A stretch of DNA of 64,000 nt from Edaphochlamys debaryana (GCA_016858145.1 JAEHOE010000015.1:372001-436000); one strand, 5' to 3'. Shown: positions 53,403 to 64,000, numbered from the stretch's first letter. Notes: generated by a model from the sequence alone, not told the origin. Translations and numbers: made by a program.

Positions 53403-54491
53403 GGAGCCGGCGATGGGCTGGGGAGGGCGTCAGCCGAGAGCCTAGTGCTTGGCCTGGCGCCGGCATCTGGGTCGGCCGGAGGTTTTGGCCTGGGCCTGGG
53501 CCTGCTGTCTGGGCGTTCCGACGGCTTTGGCGGCGGCGCTGGCGGCATGGGCGCTCTGCTTCGCGACGGCGGCGGCGGGAGTGATCTGGGTCGGCTGCCG
53601 ATGCTGGCGGCTCAGCCCCAAGGCTCCGGCGCCGCGTCCGCGGGTCGGCTCCGAGACCCGCCAGGCCTGGGCGGGGCCCCTGGGGCAGGCGCCGGCGGGG
53701 TGCGCTCGGCGGGTGCCCTGGAAGCGCTGGCGCCGTCGCTGCCGACCTCCCGCGTCGCGCCACCGCCTGCCCGCACTGAGGCGCTTCTGGGGGCGCTGTT
53801 GCGATCCGAGCTGGGCGGCAGGCAGGAGCTGGGGGCCGGTGTGGGCCCGAGCGGGCCTTGGGGCCAGAACGGCGGGAACCTGGAGGAAGCGCTGCTGCAG
53901 GCCCTGCTGGGGCGGGAGCTGGGCCCGGGCGGGCCCAGTGAGGCCGGAAGCGGCCTGCCGAGCACACCGCCTCCGCAGGCGCAGCAGCGGCGCAGTGGGG
54001 TTCGGGCGACTTGCTCCAGATCATTTCACGTCTCGGTCTTGGTCTGGGTGATGATGCTCAGCTGGCCGCCGCGGAGCTTTGGCGGCGCGAGGATGTGGAG
54101 GCGGCGGCGGTGGCGCCGGAGGCTCCGGCGGCGGAGGCCAACCTGCTCCGAGGCTCCTGGCGGCGCTGCTGCCCGGCGCCTCTCAGCCTGCCACAGCCGC
54201 CGCCGGAGGCAACGACGCTCGCCCCGCGCTCCGCGATCCCAAGCGCTCGACCACCATCCGACTCGCGACGAGGACAGCGCCGCGGCCGTGACGGGCTCCG
54301 CTCAGCCGGCCCTAGCTCCGGGCACTGCCGCAGCCCCCAGGCCCGCCCCGCCCGCGCCCGCGCCCCCTCCCAGTGCCGAGGCGGCGCAGGCTGAGCTCAT
54401 CAGCGGTCTGCTGGGCTCGTCCCATCTGCACTTGCCCGCAGGGGCCGTGCTGGACGCCCTGGTCCCCGCCACACGGGACCTGCTGGACTAA
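53403..54491 (+). CDS. Hypothetical Gly/Ala/Leu-rich protein, frames mixed
   Basis: A long plus frame follows the zinc-ribbon exon. Protein-like blocks appear in successive frames: EALLGALLRSELGGRQELG and NLEEALLQALLGRELG, then SGDLLQIISRLGLGLGDDAQL, LWRREDVEAAAVAPE, and finally AELISGLLGSSHLHLPAG to a stop at 54489-54491. The three frame changes could be tiny introns, sequence errors or decay. It may be the C-terminal extension of the Fanzor-like gene or an unrelated protein. No domain recognised. Confidence 0.25.
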   Translation, partial: GAGDGLGRASAESLVLGLAPASGSAGGFGLGLGLLSGRSDGFGGGAGGMGALLRDGGGGSDLGRLPMLAAQPQGSGAASAGRLRDPPGLGGAPGAGAGGVRSAGALEALAPSLPTSRVAPPPARTEALLGALLRSELGGRQELGAGVGPSGPWGQNGGNLEEALLQALLGRELGPGGPSEAGSGLPSTPPPQAQQRRSGVRATCSRSFHVSVLVWVMMLSWPPRSFGGARMWRRRRWRRRLRRRRPTCSEAPGGAAARRLSACHSRRRRQRRSPRAPRSQALDHHPTRDEDSAAAVTGSAQPALAPGTAAAPRPAPPAPAPPPSAEAAQAELISGLLGSSHLHLPAGAVLDALVPATRDLLD

Positions 54492-56830
54492 ACATACATG
54501 CTGCCACCAGCCAGCCGCCACCCCCAGCGGCGACGCGGTAGGGCGCGGCCCCGGCGGCGGAGAGAGCCCAGCCCGGGGGTCAGTGGGGGCCGCTAGCATC
54601 AAGGCTGAAGGCGCGACGTCGTTCGGTGCAGGGCCGGCCCGCACGGAGGGTGCTGGCAGGGCCGGCCGCACCGCTGGTGCTGGCTTCTACACGCGGCGGG
54701 GCGTGTGCCGAGATCTCGGGAGCTACACAACGCCAGGGGACGCTCTGCAGGTGAGGGCGAAGGTCGGGATGCGCGGTGCCCGGGGCTTCCGGGTCTCAAG
54801 GGGCCCGGAGCAGCTCTGGAGCGAGAATCGTGGCGTGCAGAATCGTGCCGTCTTGCACCGCACTGCCCGGTCCGCGCGGGCCAGGCCCCGCACTCCACGG
54901 TAGCTTGGCTCTGTTGCGCCCAACGCACCAAACTCGCCGCGCCCTCCCACAGGCCTGCCAGGCGTCGTTTGCAGCCCTTTTGGACGACACGCGAGGAAGC
55001 CGCCGAGGAGCCCCCCACACCAGCACCCTTTTTCGTAGCGCGGCCCCCCGGGAATACCCCGTGTGGGCGTGCGTGAGTGCGTGTGTGCCTGCGTCACGCA
55101 AGAACCTGCGATTGGGTGCAGGACCCCCCTGGCCCCAGCCGCCTGCCGGCGAACGCGCACGCCGCGTTAGCGTGCGGTGCGGCAGCCGGTCTCGTGGAGC
55201 TGCCGATGAGGGGCACGGGGGGCAAGGAATAGGGGCGCACTGGGTTGAAAGCAAAGTGCAGTGCACGATGGCGCGCTTTGGCGCACTGGGTTGGATTGGA
55301 TTTGGGGCAGGTAAGGGGTGCAACGGATCTCTTCAAGTTAGGGGTGTAGCGGATGTGGGAGGCTTGAGAAGGCTGTGGATTCGGGCATTGAGGGCTGAGA
55401 GGGGGAAGCAGGTGATGTGAATGAATGCGGGGAGCAAGGAGTAAGGGGGGCAGGAACGTGCTGGGGCTAATGAAATGTGCAAGCTGCAGCTATTCGTGAT
55501 CAGGGGTCGCGAGCCTGGGGGATGACGTGCATGATTGCGGAATGGGGTACGACGCGCACGACGGTCTGGACTGGACTGCATACGTACCGTACGTGGCCTC
55601 ACTGGCCACGGATGTAACTCACTGACTCACTCACTCTGCTGGCACGCCCATCCTGACTGCTGTTGAACGCCAGGCCCCTAGCATGAGCTGAGGACTATGC
55701 CGGACACACGTGCTTGCGATCTAGCTGGCATGTGCCCGGCCCCCGCCACAGCAGCCCCCGCACAAGGCAACGGGTTCTGCTCTTCAGACGTGCGACATGG
55801 GTTCTGCTCTTCAGACGTGCGACACCTCCGCGCCAACGATGCGACCGTCCCCGCAACCAGCCCACGTCACAGCAGCGCCCGCCCTTCGCCACCACGGCGG
55901 CTCCTCGCTCCGACGTTCATCCGTCCTCAATCGAGCCCAGCCTTTCTGCTCCGTACTGAGTGGTTAGCAATACCGCTCTCGGGTCCCTCCGTACTGCTCT
56001 GGGGCCTGCCCCGCTCGCCCCAACCGCTCTATCCTCGCACCAGCTCCCCCCAGCTCCCACCGCCCTCAGCAAGTCTACAGCCCAATCAGGTCATATGTTT
56101 ACCCCCACCTGCCTTTTCCACCCTAGGTTGTTCTTCCTAAGTATCACGCCCCAATGCCTCCACCCCCCATTTGCCGTATTCGCCGGCTCCCAACCGTCAA
56201 GATGCCTCCAACCGCCGCGGCCCTGAGCTAACTTCTCAAACCTCAGTGAAGTGGCCAGGGAATCCCTTCTTGTCCGGGCCCGGCCTCCCCCCTCAGCGCA
56301 GGTTCGCCCTACCACCAGCCTCAAATCCCTGCCATTCGCCGCCCAAGCCCCCTGCCCCAGGCTCAGGCCCAGGCTCAGGCCCAGGCCAGGCCCAGGCACC
56401 ATCTTCACGTTCCGCTTCTGCCCCATCGCTTCCGCCGCCCCTGGCGCTTGCTCACCGCGCTCCCCCGGCCCCCATCCACGGGCGGCACCTCCACACTCCG
56501 CTGCAACACCATCGCGTCCGCCTCCCCACCACCTCCGGCGCCTGCTCACTGCGCTCTCCTGGACCCATCCAGGGCGGGCGGCGCTTGCCAAGCCCGGCGC
56601 CCCGGGGAGGCGGCATGGGCTCCGTCCCGGCCTGCCCGCCCAGCCAAAATCGTCCGCGCGTCATGCTCCGAGCTCTGAGCACAGCCCCTCTGGCGCCGGC
56701 GAGGGCACTGGGAGCGGCCCAGCCCAGACCAGCCGCCCCCGGCCGCCGCCTGCCCGCCTGCGCCAGGCGCGCGTGCGTCCGAGGCCGGCGTCGGTCGGAT
56801 CCAGATCCCTGCGTCCGCCGGGATCTGGAT
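54492..56830. other. Intergenic with a dispersed repeat, no supported gene
   Basis: 54600-54750 contains a short protein-like plus frame (GAGFYTRRGVCRDLGSYTTPG before a GTGAGG donor) with no supported continuation. 55064-55110 resembles, inverted, 38323-38370 in the GH32 intron. 55199-55541 is the dispersed repeat. 55600-56830 is Pro/Ser-rich shadow sequence that should include the 3' UTR of the ATP-grasp gene. Confidence 0.45.
55199..55541 (+). repeat. Dispersed repeat, copy 2 (about 340 bp)
   Basis: Same orientation as 46720-47128, most blocks near-identical, but shorter: about 60 bp are missing toward the 3' end and there are several small indels. Non-coding. Candidate short non-autonomous element; terminal repeats and target-site duplications were not recognised. 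Confidence 0.9.
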
Positions 56831-59800
56831 CTACTCGATCAGGACGTGCAGGTCCTTGTCGATCTCCTGCTCGATCTCGCGGATGACCTGCACGGCGGTA
56901 CGGCAGGATGCAAGAGGTTACTGAAGTGAGCATCAAGGCCCGGCCCAGGTAGGAAGGTGACGTCCTCCTCCGACCTCCTGTTCCCTACTCTCCTGTCCTG
57001 ACCCCCTCTCAACCAAATTCGCACTTCCGCCCACCTTGATAGCTTCCCGTACGTCCGGCCGTACGACCATCAGCTCGCACAGCCACGTGGGCATCCCGTC
57101 CGCAACGCAGTGGCACTTGGCGCCCGCCTGGACGAGCGGCCGTGCGTACAGGATGCCGTCCATGCTGCGGTACTTGTCCAGGAAGTCCACGTGCTTCAGG
57201 TGGCCCGTCTTCTGCGGTACAGTACGGCGCCGTACGGAGCAGGGCGCACGGGGGCGGGGGCTCGCGCACGGGGAAAGGCCTGGGCTGCTGGTGTCGTGTG
57301 ACACACTGCCGAGATCAACAGCCCGGCCCCAAACATCGCTTTTCGCTCTCTGGAGCACAACATCGCAGCCTCCCCTCATGCACTGCTCCATGCCCCACTC
57401 CACGTTCTCCCCCCAACCCCCACCGGCGCGTTGATGGTGTACTCCGCCATCTGCTTGAGAGGGCGCCGCGCCACGGGGGGGCGCACGGGGATGCCGGCGA
57501 AGGCCATGAGGTGCTCCTCCACCTGACAGGGGGGGGAGGGGGGGTGGAGGCGGGGGCGGGGGGCCTCGAGGTGAGATGGGGACCAGACAAAGCCGCCAGC
57601 ATCTTCCGACGCCTCTCCTCCTCGCAGCCGCAACATTCCCACCGCTCTCTCCTCTCACCGCAAAGCCGCGCGCGGGGACTGCCCGCTGGCGCAAACACAG
57701 ACCTCGCCGGCGCGCACGGCCAAGGCCCCTCCCTTGCCCCTCCACCCCTCGCCCTTCCCAGCCGCTCTCTCTCCCCCTCTCCCATCCATTCCCCCCCCCC
57801 TCCCCGCTGGTGACTCCGGGAACCGACCCACACACCGTGAGCTCTCAGGCCTCCGTACTCCCTCTTGGCCCTCCCCCCCTCCCATTCACCCCTTCTCAGC
57901 CGCACCCCCTCACCAGGTCCACGCCCCACACCAGCAGGTTGGTGTCCCGCACCGGCCCCCCGCCCATGCGGCAGTTGACCTCGATCAGCCGCGCCCCCCG
58001 GGACGTGGCCTTGCACTCCACGTGGAACACGCCCAGGCGGAAGCCCAGGGACTGGGGGACGGGGGAGGGAAGAGGCAGCGTGGGGTTGGTGAGGGGTAGT
58101 GCGTAGAGGTGTGGGTGAAGCAAGCAAGGGTGAGGGGCGGGCGTATAAAGGATTGAAGGGAGAGAGCGGGGTTATTGGAGGCAGGGAAAAAGGCGGGTGT
58201 AAGGGACCGTGGGGTTGGGGTAGGACACGCCCAGGGAAGCCCGGGGACTGGCGGGTGGAGGTGTGGGTGGAAGGCATGGGGTGACGGGGTTGACGGGATG
58301 AAAGGGCGGTGCGGAGGGGTGGTGGTTAGGTGGGTAGAGAGCCCAAGGAGTGGGAGCCCAGGCGAGATGGCTGCAGTCACAGGGGCCCCCATGTTGTCCG
58401 TACCGCAGTCCCCCCCACCTGCACGGCGCGTACGGACAGCTCCAGCAGCTCGATCTGCGCCGCCTTGGGCAGTACGGACGGGCAGTTGGACCCGGTCTCG
58501 TTGAAGTACGGCTCAACGGTCGGCCAGTTGTCCGTGATGGCGCCGTAGACCGGCCGGCCGTTGTCGAAGATGAGATCGCAGTCCACCTCGGCGCCGTCCA
58601 GGTACTGCATGGAGTACGGCAGATCATGGCGTTACGGGATTGGCGGTACGTGGGCCGGCAACGCTACCCTTCTCCGCTCTAAGCGCTTCTGCCCCCCCCC
58701 CGAAAGGCTCTAGCGCGCCGCCGCGAGGAAGCCACGTATGCCCCCTTCCCCCCTCCCCGCTGCAAGCGTGGCCTCCTTAGGCTGCCACGGATGTGGGCTC
58801 GACTTGCCTCCCACCCCTTGCCCTTTCCCCCCAACCCCCTCCCCTCCCCTCCCCCTCCCCTCCCTCCCCTCCCCTCCCCTTCCTCCCCTCCCCTCCCCTC
58901 CCCTCCCCTCCCCCCCCTCCCCTCCCCTCCCCTCCCCTCCCCTCCCCTCCCCTCCCCTCCCCTCCCCTCCCCTCCCCTCCCCTCCCCTCCCCTCCCCTCC
59001 CCTCCCCTCCCCTCCCCTCCCCTCCCCTCCCCTCCCCTCCCCTCCCCTCCCCCCCCCCCTCCCCTCCCCCCTCCCCTCCCCCTCCCCTCCCCCTCCCCTC
59101 CCCCTCCCCTCCCCCTCCCCTCCCCCTCCCCTCCCCTCCCCTCCCCTCCCCTCCCCTCCCCCTCCCCTTCCCCTCCCCTCCCCTCCCCTCCCCTCCCCCT
59201 CCCCTCCCCCTCCCCTGGGCGCTGTCCATCAGGCCCACCGCCCCCACCGCCTCGGACCGCTGAGCGCGCTGCCCCTCCCTCCACCCTTTCCACCCCTTCC
59301 CTGCCCTCTCCTCTCCGGCTTCCAACTCGTCAAAAACCACCTCTCCCCCCCCTCCCTCCCCCTCACCTCCTCCACCATGAGCTCCAGGTGGATCCAGCCG
59401 CCCGCGTTGCCCCCCTCGCCGCCCTCCTCGTCCCCCTCCACCAGCGCCCCCGCCACGATCTTGGCGCGAGACATGTCGTGCTGCACCCTGGGGGGGGGGG
59501 GATGGGGGGGGGGGGAAAGAGGGGTGAGGGTTACAAGAGGGGGGACGTGGGGCGCGCGCTGGCGCAGTGCGATGCAACAAGGCGGCCAGGGCCAACCCAG
59601 CCCCGCGCAACGCTCAGGGCTCTCTCGTCGCAACCAACAGCCTAACATCCACTCGGCACACACCATCCCCTCATCACTCCTTCCGATTACAACCCCAGGC
59701 CGACCTTCCTGTGCAACGCCTCCAGTACCCTCCAGTACCCTTCACAACCCCCTAGCCGCCCCCTCACTTCTTGAACGCCTTGAGCAGCTCCTCCTCGTTG

Positions 59801-62800
59801 TTGGCGCGGATGACTCCGATGGAGGCCGCCCCGCTGATGGGCTTGATCACGGCGGGGAAGCCCACGTGGGCAGCGGCCTTGGCCACGTCAGCCTCGGCCG
59901 TGACCTGCGGGGGGGGAGGGGTGGGGGGAGGAGGTGGTTGGGGGTGGGTTTGGAGAGGGAAGGGGGAGGGCAGCAGGCTGGGCAGGAGGTGTGCAAGGGG
60001 GGCGCACGGCGCGTGCAGTGAGATGTGTGGACTGAGGCGGAGGTGGAGGCGGAGGCGGGGGCAGGGGCCCTGGGATCCGTCCGCATAGGGTCGGGCTCGG
60101 GCAAGAGGCCCAGGCGCTACGGCCGGAAGGGGAAGGGGCTCCGCAGGACTGTGCCCTCGGGGCCCGAGTGCCACCCCACGACCACTCTTTGAGGCCGCGC
60201 ATCCTCCGGACCAGTCCGGACCGGACCGGACCGGACCGGACCGGACAGGACCGGACCGGACCGAACAGGACGGGGCAGAACAAAACGGGGCCAGATTGAC
60301 GGACCGAGGGCAGCCCCCGGTCAGCGCCTTTGCCGCATGCACGCCCGCGGAGCTCGCGTGCCGGGGGAGCCCTGGCCGTGAATGAGGTGCGGCCTCATCC
60401 CTTCGATCCCATCCCTTCCCACCGCCACCGCCACCGCCACGGCCACCGCCGCAATAAGGAGAGGCGCGATGGTGTATCCAGCCATTCGCCCATCCCCCGC
60501 GGCTGCTGCTCCGCAACCGCACCTGGGGCGGGTACCGGGCTCCGGGGCGCCATGCCCCCCACCCCCCTCGGCCTGCTGGACATCGGGTAAAGCCCCCCCC
60601 CCAGTGCACGAGCCCCCTCAGACACACCTTGTAGTGCCGGGGGGTGGGCAGCCCCGCCTTCATCATGATCTCGCGCGTGGCGTGCTGCGGGGGAAGCAGG
60701 GAGGGGGAAGGTGGGAGGAGGTGGGAAGGGAGACCACACATGATAAGCGTCAGCCTTCAGCCCTTGCTGCCCAAACCTTCCCTTCCCTTCCTCAGCCTTC
60801 CCCCCTCCCCCGCCCCCCACCTTGTCCCGCGCGTTGTCCACCGCCTCGGGGGTGTTGCAGGGCAGCCCCAGCTTCTCCGCCAGGCGCGAGGCCAGGGGCA
60901 CCGCCATCTCGCAGAAGGTGGTGATGCCGTCCAGCTCGCCGATGGAGGAGCGGGCGTCGCGGACGGCCTTTGGGGGGGGAGGAGGGGCGGGGGATGGGGG
61001 AGAGGGGGAGGGGGTTTGGAGGGGGAGGGGGCGGGTGAGGACAGGTGTGTGAGAGGGGCAAGGTTGACGGGTGCCGAAGGGGCTCGCAGCTGGGCGAGGG
61101 GCGGCGGGCGCAGGCAGCGAGACAGGCTCCTCTGTGGAGGCTGCCTTCATAGGCTAGCATGAGGCCCGACGCTCTTGACCAGAGTCGTCTCCGCTTGGCC
61201 AGCCCCGATGCCCCGCCCCGCCCCCCTTTCACGGACCGCGGCCCCAGCACCGACTGCGCCCCACCCCGCACATCCGCTTCAGGCCGTGCAGCACAACCCC
61301 TGCAGCGCCGGCCCGATACAGTGCCACGCCACCCCCCGCTGGCCCCTCCGTGGCCCTGCCCAGTCAAGGCCGCGGCCGATCACCGCAGCACAGCAAACCC
61401 CTTTGGCCTCTGGCACCACGGCTTTCCCCCTACTCCTCGCCCCACGCCCGGATCCCAGCGCCGACCCACATCAACGCCGCCGCCCCCAGGGCTGGCTCCC
61501 GGTGCCTCCCCTAGATGCTGGCCCGTCACGCCCCCCCCCCCCTTCGCCGCCCCCCATCGGTGTCAAAAGCCGCCTCCAAGGGTCGCCGCCCCAGGGCCCT
61601 AGCGCCCCTTCGCCCCAGGGCCCTGGACCCCCTTCGCCCCATCGTGAGGCAGTAGTCGACCTCGAGCCTGACCGCTCCTCCCCAGGACCGCTCCTCCCCG
61701 TTTAGAGCGACCGCCCCGGGCGCGCGCACCCCAATGCAACCTCCGAATCCCAGGCCCCCCCCTTCAGGACCGCACCGGCGCCCCCACCTTGAGGCAGCGG
61801 TCGACACCCCCCTCCCAGGGCCGCCCCCCCCCCCGTGTGGGATCACCCGCTTCACCCCCACCCCCCTAGCCAGCCCCCCCTTCGCCGCCCCCACCTTGAG
61901 GCAGCGGTCGAACACGGTGTCCACGTCGGTGAAATCAATGGGCATGAACTTCTCAATCACGCCCTCCTTCTCCAGCAGCTGGGCCCAGCTGGGAGGGGGT
62001 AGGGGCGTGGGGATAGGGCGGAGAGGGGAGGGCGGGGTCGGGGCGGGGCAGCGTAGGGAAAGAGCTGGGGGGAGGCGGGAGTGCAGGTGGGACCGTGTGC
62101 ATGCGAGGGGCGCTGGCCGTGGCGGCGGGTGCGTGTGTGGGCCAGATGCTAGACGCAACATGGGAAAAGGTCCCGGCGTCATCAGCTCATCACATGGGCC
62201 CCTAGACACACGTAACCCGACCGCTGCCGGGGTCGTGCGGCTGTTAGGGATGCGCCTGCCCCATGCGGCCAGCCCGCAACAGGGGAAGGAAGGGCCCCAG
62301 CGGCGGGAGCCAGAGACGAGGTGCTGGGTCCACCCAATCGGCAGCAGTGCTGGCCTCTGCCCGAAGGCCCCCAAACCAGGCCAGAGGCTTCATGGCCACA
62401 GGGCCTCGCGGCTCGGGCCGTGCCGCGGGACGCAGCCTCAGTCGCGACTCCCTCCGTTCCGCTCCGGCCCTGTCGGCTCCCCAGTCCGGTCCGGCCCAGT
62501 CCGACCCCCAGTCCGCCCCGTCCGATCCGATCCGGTCCGGTCCGGCCCCTTCCGCTACCTGTCCGGTCCGTCCAGGATGACGCTGCGCACGCCCAGCTCC
62601 TTGGCCTTCTCGAAGATGAACCGCTTCCCCGAGTAGCCCGCCGTCACAAACACAATGACGGCGCCCTTGAGCACCTGCCGCCGCAGGCTGCGGCCGTCCA
62701 CCGTGGCGCTGTTGACCGTGTCCTGGGGTGGTGGGAGGGGGGTGAGGGAGGGAGGGGGAGGGGCTGGGTGGCGTGGGGGGGAGGTTTGCGGTGGGCATGG

Positions 62801-63773
62801 GGGGTGGGGGGAGGGAGAGGGCTGGGAAGGGGGTTTGGGAGAGGTGGGAGCAGGGGAAGTTCCAGGTGTGCGGTGAGGGGCTGGTGAGGGTTGGTGTTGG
62901 TGGGCGGGGGACTGAGGGCGTGGGGGAGGTCAGGGTTGCCAAGGTCGCTGGGGCACCCACGGAAGGATTTGGGCGGGTAACATGGTGCTCAAGTCGAGAA
63001 TGGAGGCGTCGATGCCTACCCTTGGCACGCATGTGTTTCGAGGTCACCCCGCGCAGAACCTCAACCCCTTTACCCCTGCAGTCGGCCCCCATGGCATGTA
63101 CTTGCCATGTTCATCTGCTGCAGCAGCGCCCGCGACGGGGACATAGGCAGCGCCATCAGAATCTTCATTTTGTCCTCCTGCGTCAGCCCCTTCGGCAGCG
63201 AGCCGATCACGGCCTTCGACAGGTAATTGGAGGAGTAGCTGCCCGAGGGCATCGTGGTGAGCCCCTGCGACTGGCCCTGCGGAGAAAGCGACCATCGTCA
63301 ACGCGAACGTCACGTGCAACATTTCCTCGCAACGTGGGCACCCCCAAGCACGTACCAAGGAGGCCGCGATGTCCGGAGTCGTCTCCTTGCCAGCTCTCCG
63401 CCCGCGCGGGTTGAGGGGGTAGTCTGCCTACAGGGGTGCGGGCACCAAACCCTCTTTGCTGATTCCGGCGTGAGCCAAGGCCACGCGTCGCCGTTTAATA
63501 ACATACCAGCGCCACGCCATCGAGGAGAACGTTGGTTGGCGCGGAGCCCACGATAGCCACGGACGCGATGTCCAGTCCCTGGATAGCGTCTGTCGCGGCA
63601 TCGAGCTGGTCAAGCGTCTTCGTGCCGTCAATGTAATCGGCGTACGCTATGCAAGGAAAGGCCAGGGGATCTAGGAACGTTCCGCTGGCCGCTTGCGGAG
63701 GCCCTGGTGCGGGAGCGGGTGCAGCGGGTGCTGGCCCCCCCGCGAGGGCTGCCGACAGAGCTGACTTCTTCAT
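56831..63773 (-). CDS. Carnosine-synthase-like ATP-grasp ligase
   Basis: Fourteen exons from ATG 63773 (an in-frame ATG also at 63866): to 63507, 63427-63356, 63276-63106, 62722-62559, 61988-61895, about 60968-60822, 60685-60629, 59907-59766, 59489-59371, 58603-58422, 58053-57913, 57522-57430, 57213-57036, 56888-56831 (TAG). N-terminal region: [36 protein letters not shown]; then the pre-ATP-grasp fold [48 protein letters not shown]-grasp domain: [37 protein letters not shown] (phosphate-binding loop), [37 protein letters not shown] (metal-binding E and N). Known: this order matches CARNS1, which ligates beta-alanine or GABA to histidine through an acyl phosphate. Inference: an amino-acid or peptide ligase, substrate unknown. 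The intron after 63106 uses a GC donor (ATG|GCAAGT). Confidence 0.85.
58838..59216 (+). repeat. (CCCCT)n microsatellite, about 380 bp
   Basis: An almost uninterrupted cccct/ccccct array with a few C-run interruptions, inside the intron 58604-59370 of the ATP-grasp gene. The transcribed (minus) strand is GGGGA-rich, so the pre-mRNA would carry a long G-rich, G-quadruplex-capable tract. The long open frames here are artefacts of the repeat. Confidence 0.97.
60205..60272 (+). repeat. (CCGGA)n array
   Basis: About a dozen tandem ccgga units with minor variants (ccggacagga, ccgaacagga) in the intron 59908-60628 of the ATP-grasp gene. A related array of opposite strand sense occurs at 62480-62577 in an upstream intron of the same gene. 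Confidence 0.9.
62480..62577 (+). repeat. Imperfect TCCGG array reaching a splice donor
   Basis: Degenerate tccgg/tccga units (agtccggtccggcccagtcc and similar) run through the intron and into the end of the exon 62722-62559, whose last residues DGPDR are encoded by the same type of sequence. The array therefore overlaps the donor site. Confidence 0.8.
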
Positions 63774-64000
63774 TTGTGTCGAATGCGGCAAATGCACGTT
63801 CCGAGAGTGAAAGACGTGTTCGAGAGGGGCCCTGAGCGCAAATGGCCTGGGACGTATTGACCCCATCCCGGCACGTACCCGGCACGCGGTTTGGCACCCC
63901 CCTTACTCCCGCCGCGCCCACCCGGCACATTCCGCCCCAGCCCAACAAGTTACCGCTCTGTGTCACAGACCGCAGTGGAGCAGTGCCTCTATTGTCACCC
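63774..64000. promoter_or_regulatory. Upstream region of the ATP-grasp gene
   Basis: This 227-bp stretch precedes the [10 protein letters not shown] start on the minus strand. The in-frame ATG at 63866 would add 31 residues (MGSIRPRPFALRAP...). No TATA box or other element was recognised before the window end. Confidence 0.35.

Noticed and set aside
58738..60021. 427-aa plus-strand and related minus-strand open frames
   Set aside because: Translations of the (CCCCT)n microsatellite (Pro/Ser/Leu or Glu/Gly/Arg repeats).

Overview
This is a nuclear window from a GC-rich green alga, most likely a volvocine or other chlorophycean species. The signs are multi-exon genes with many 100-700 bp G/C-rich introns (GT-AG, with a minority GC-AG), TGTAA-type polyadenylation motifs, Ala/Gly/Pro low-complexity inserts inside conserved proteins, an APE-type LINE retrotransposon, and a plastid-type ABC1 kinase. 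No prokaryotic operon signals, tRNA, rRNA or CRISPR array were seen. Exon boundaries below were read by eye from splice motifs, conserved domain continuity and phase. Five models (ABC1 kinase, SET protein, Nudix hydrolase, ENGase, carbonic anhydrase) close with every intron phase consistent.

Layout. 1-1400 (+): 3' part of a GT90/CAP10-like glycosyltransferase. About 2853-4228 (-): an unrecognised multi-exon gene broken by a perfect 96-bp palindrome. About 5350-11450 (-): a nearly complete LINE with ORF1 and an EN+RT ORF2, one frameshift, and a TAATG stop/start overlap. 11891-15020 (-): MYND-finger protein. 16917-22722 (-): ABC1/ADCK atypical kinase with a plausible plastid transit peptide. 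23044-26028 (+): SET-domain protein, head-to-head with the kinase. 26757-29879 (-): DUF4743/Nudix hydrolase, tail-to-tail with the SET gene. 31134-36845 (-): GH85 endo-beta-N-acetylglucosaminidase. 36900-42340 (+): GH32 beta-fructosidase-like enzyme, starting only 54 bp from the GH85 start codon. 42869-46710 (+): alpha-carbonic anhydrase with a His-rich insert and a C-terminal membrane anchor. 49279-52410 (+): protein-kinase-like gene of Crinkler-effector type. 53010-53281 (+): a RuvC-II/zinc-ribbon fragment resembling Fanzor/TnpB. 56831-63773 (-): carnosine-synthase-like ATP-grasp ligase.

These are ordinary eukaryotic single genes, not an operon. Thematic links are weak: GT90, GH85 and GH32 all act on glycans or sugars, and GH85 and GH32 probably share one bidirectional promoter. 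The mobile or mobile-derived components are the LINE, the Fanzor-like fragment, a ~340-410 bp dispersed repeat present twice, and a short DNA-level copy of a Nudix exon. Several introns carry long purine/pyrimidine-asymmetric arrays.
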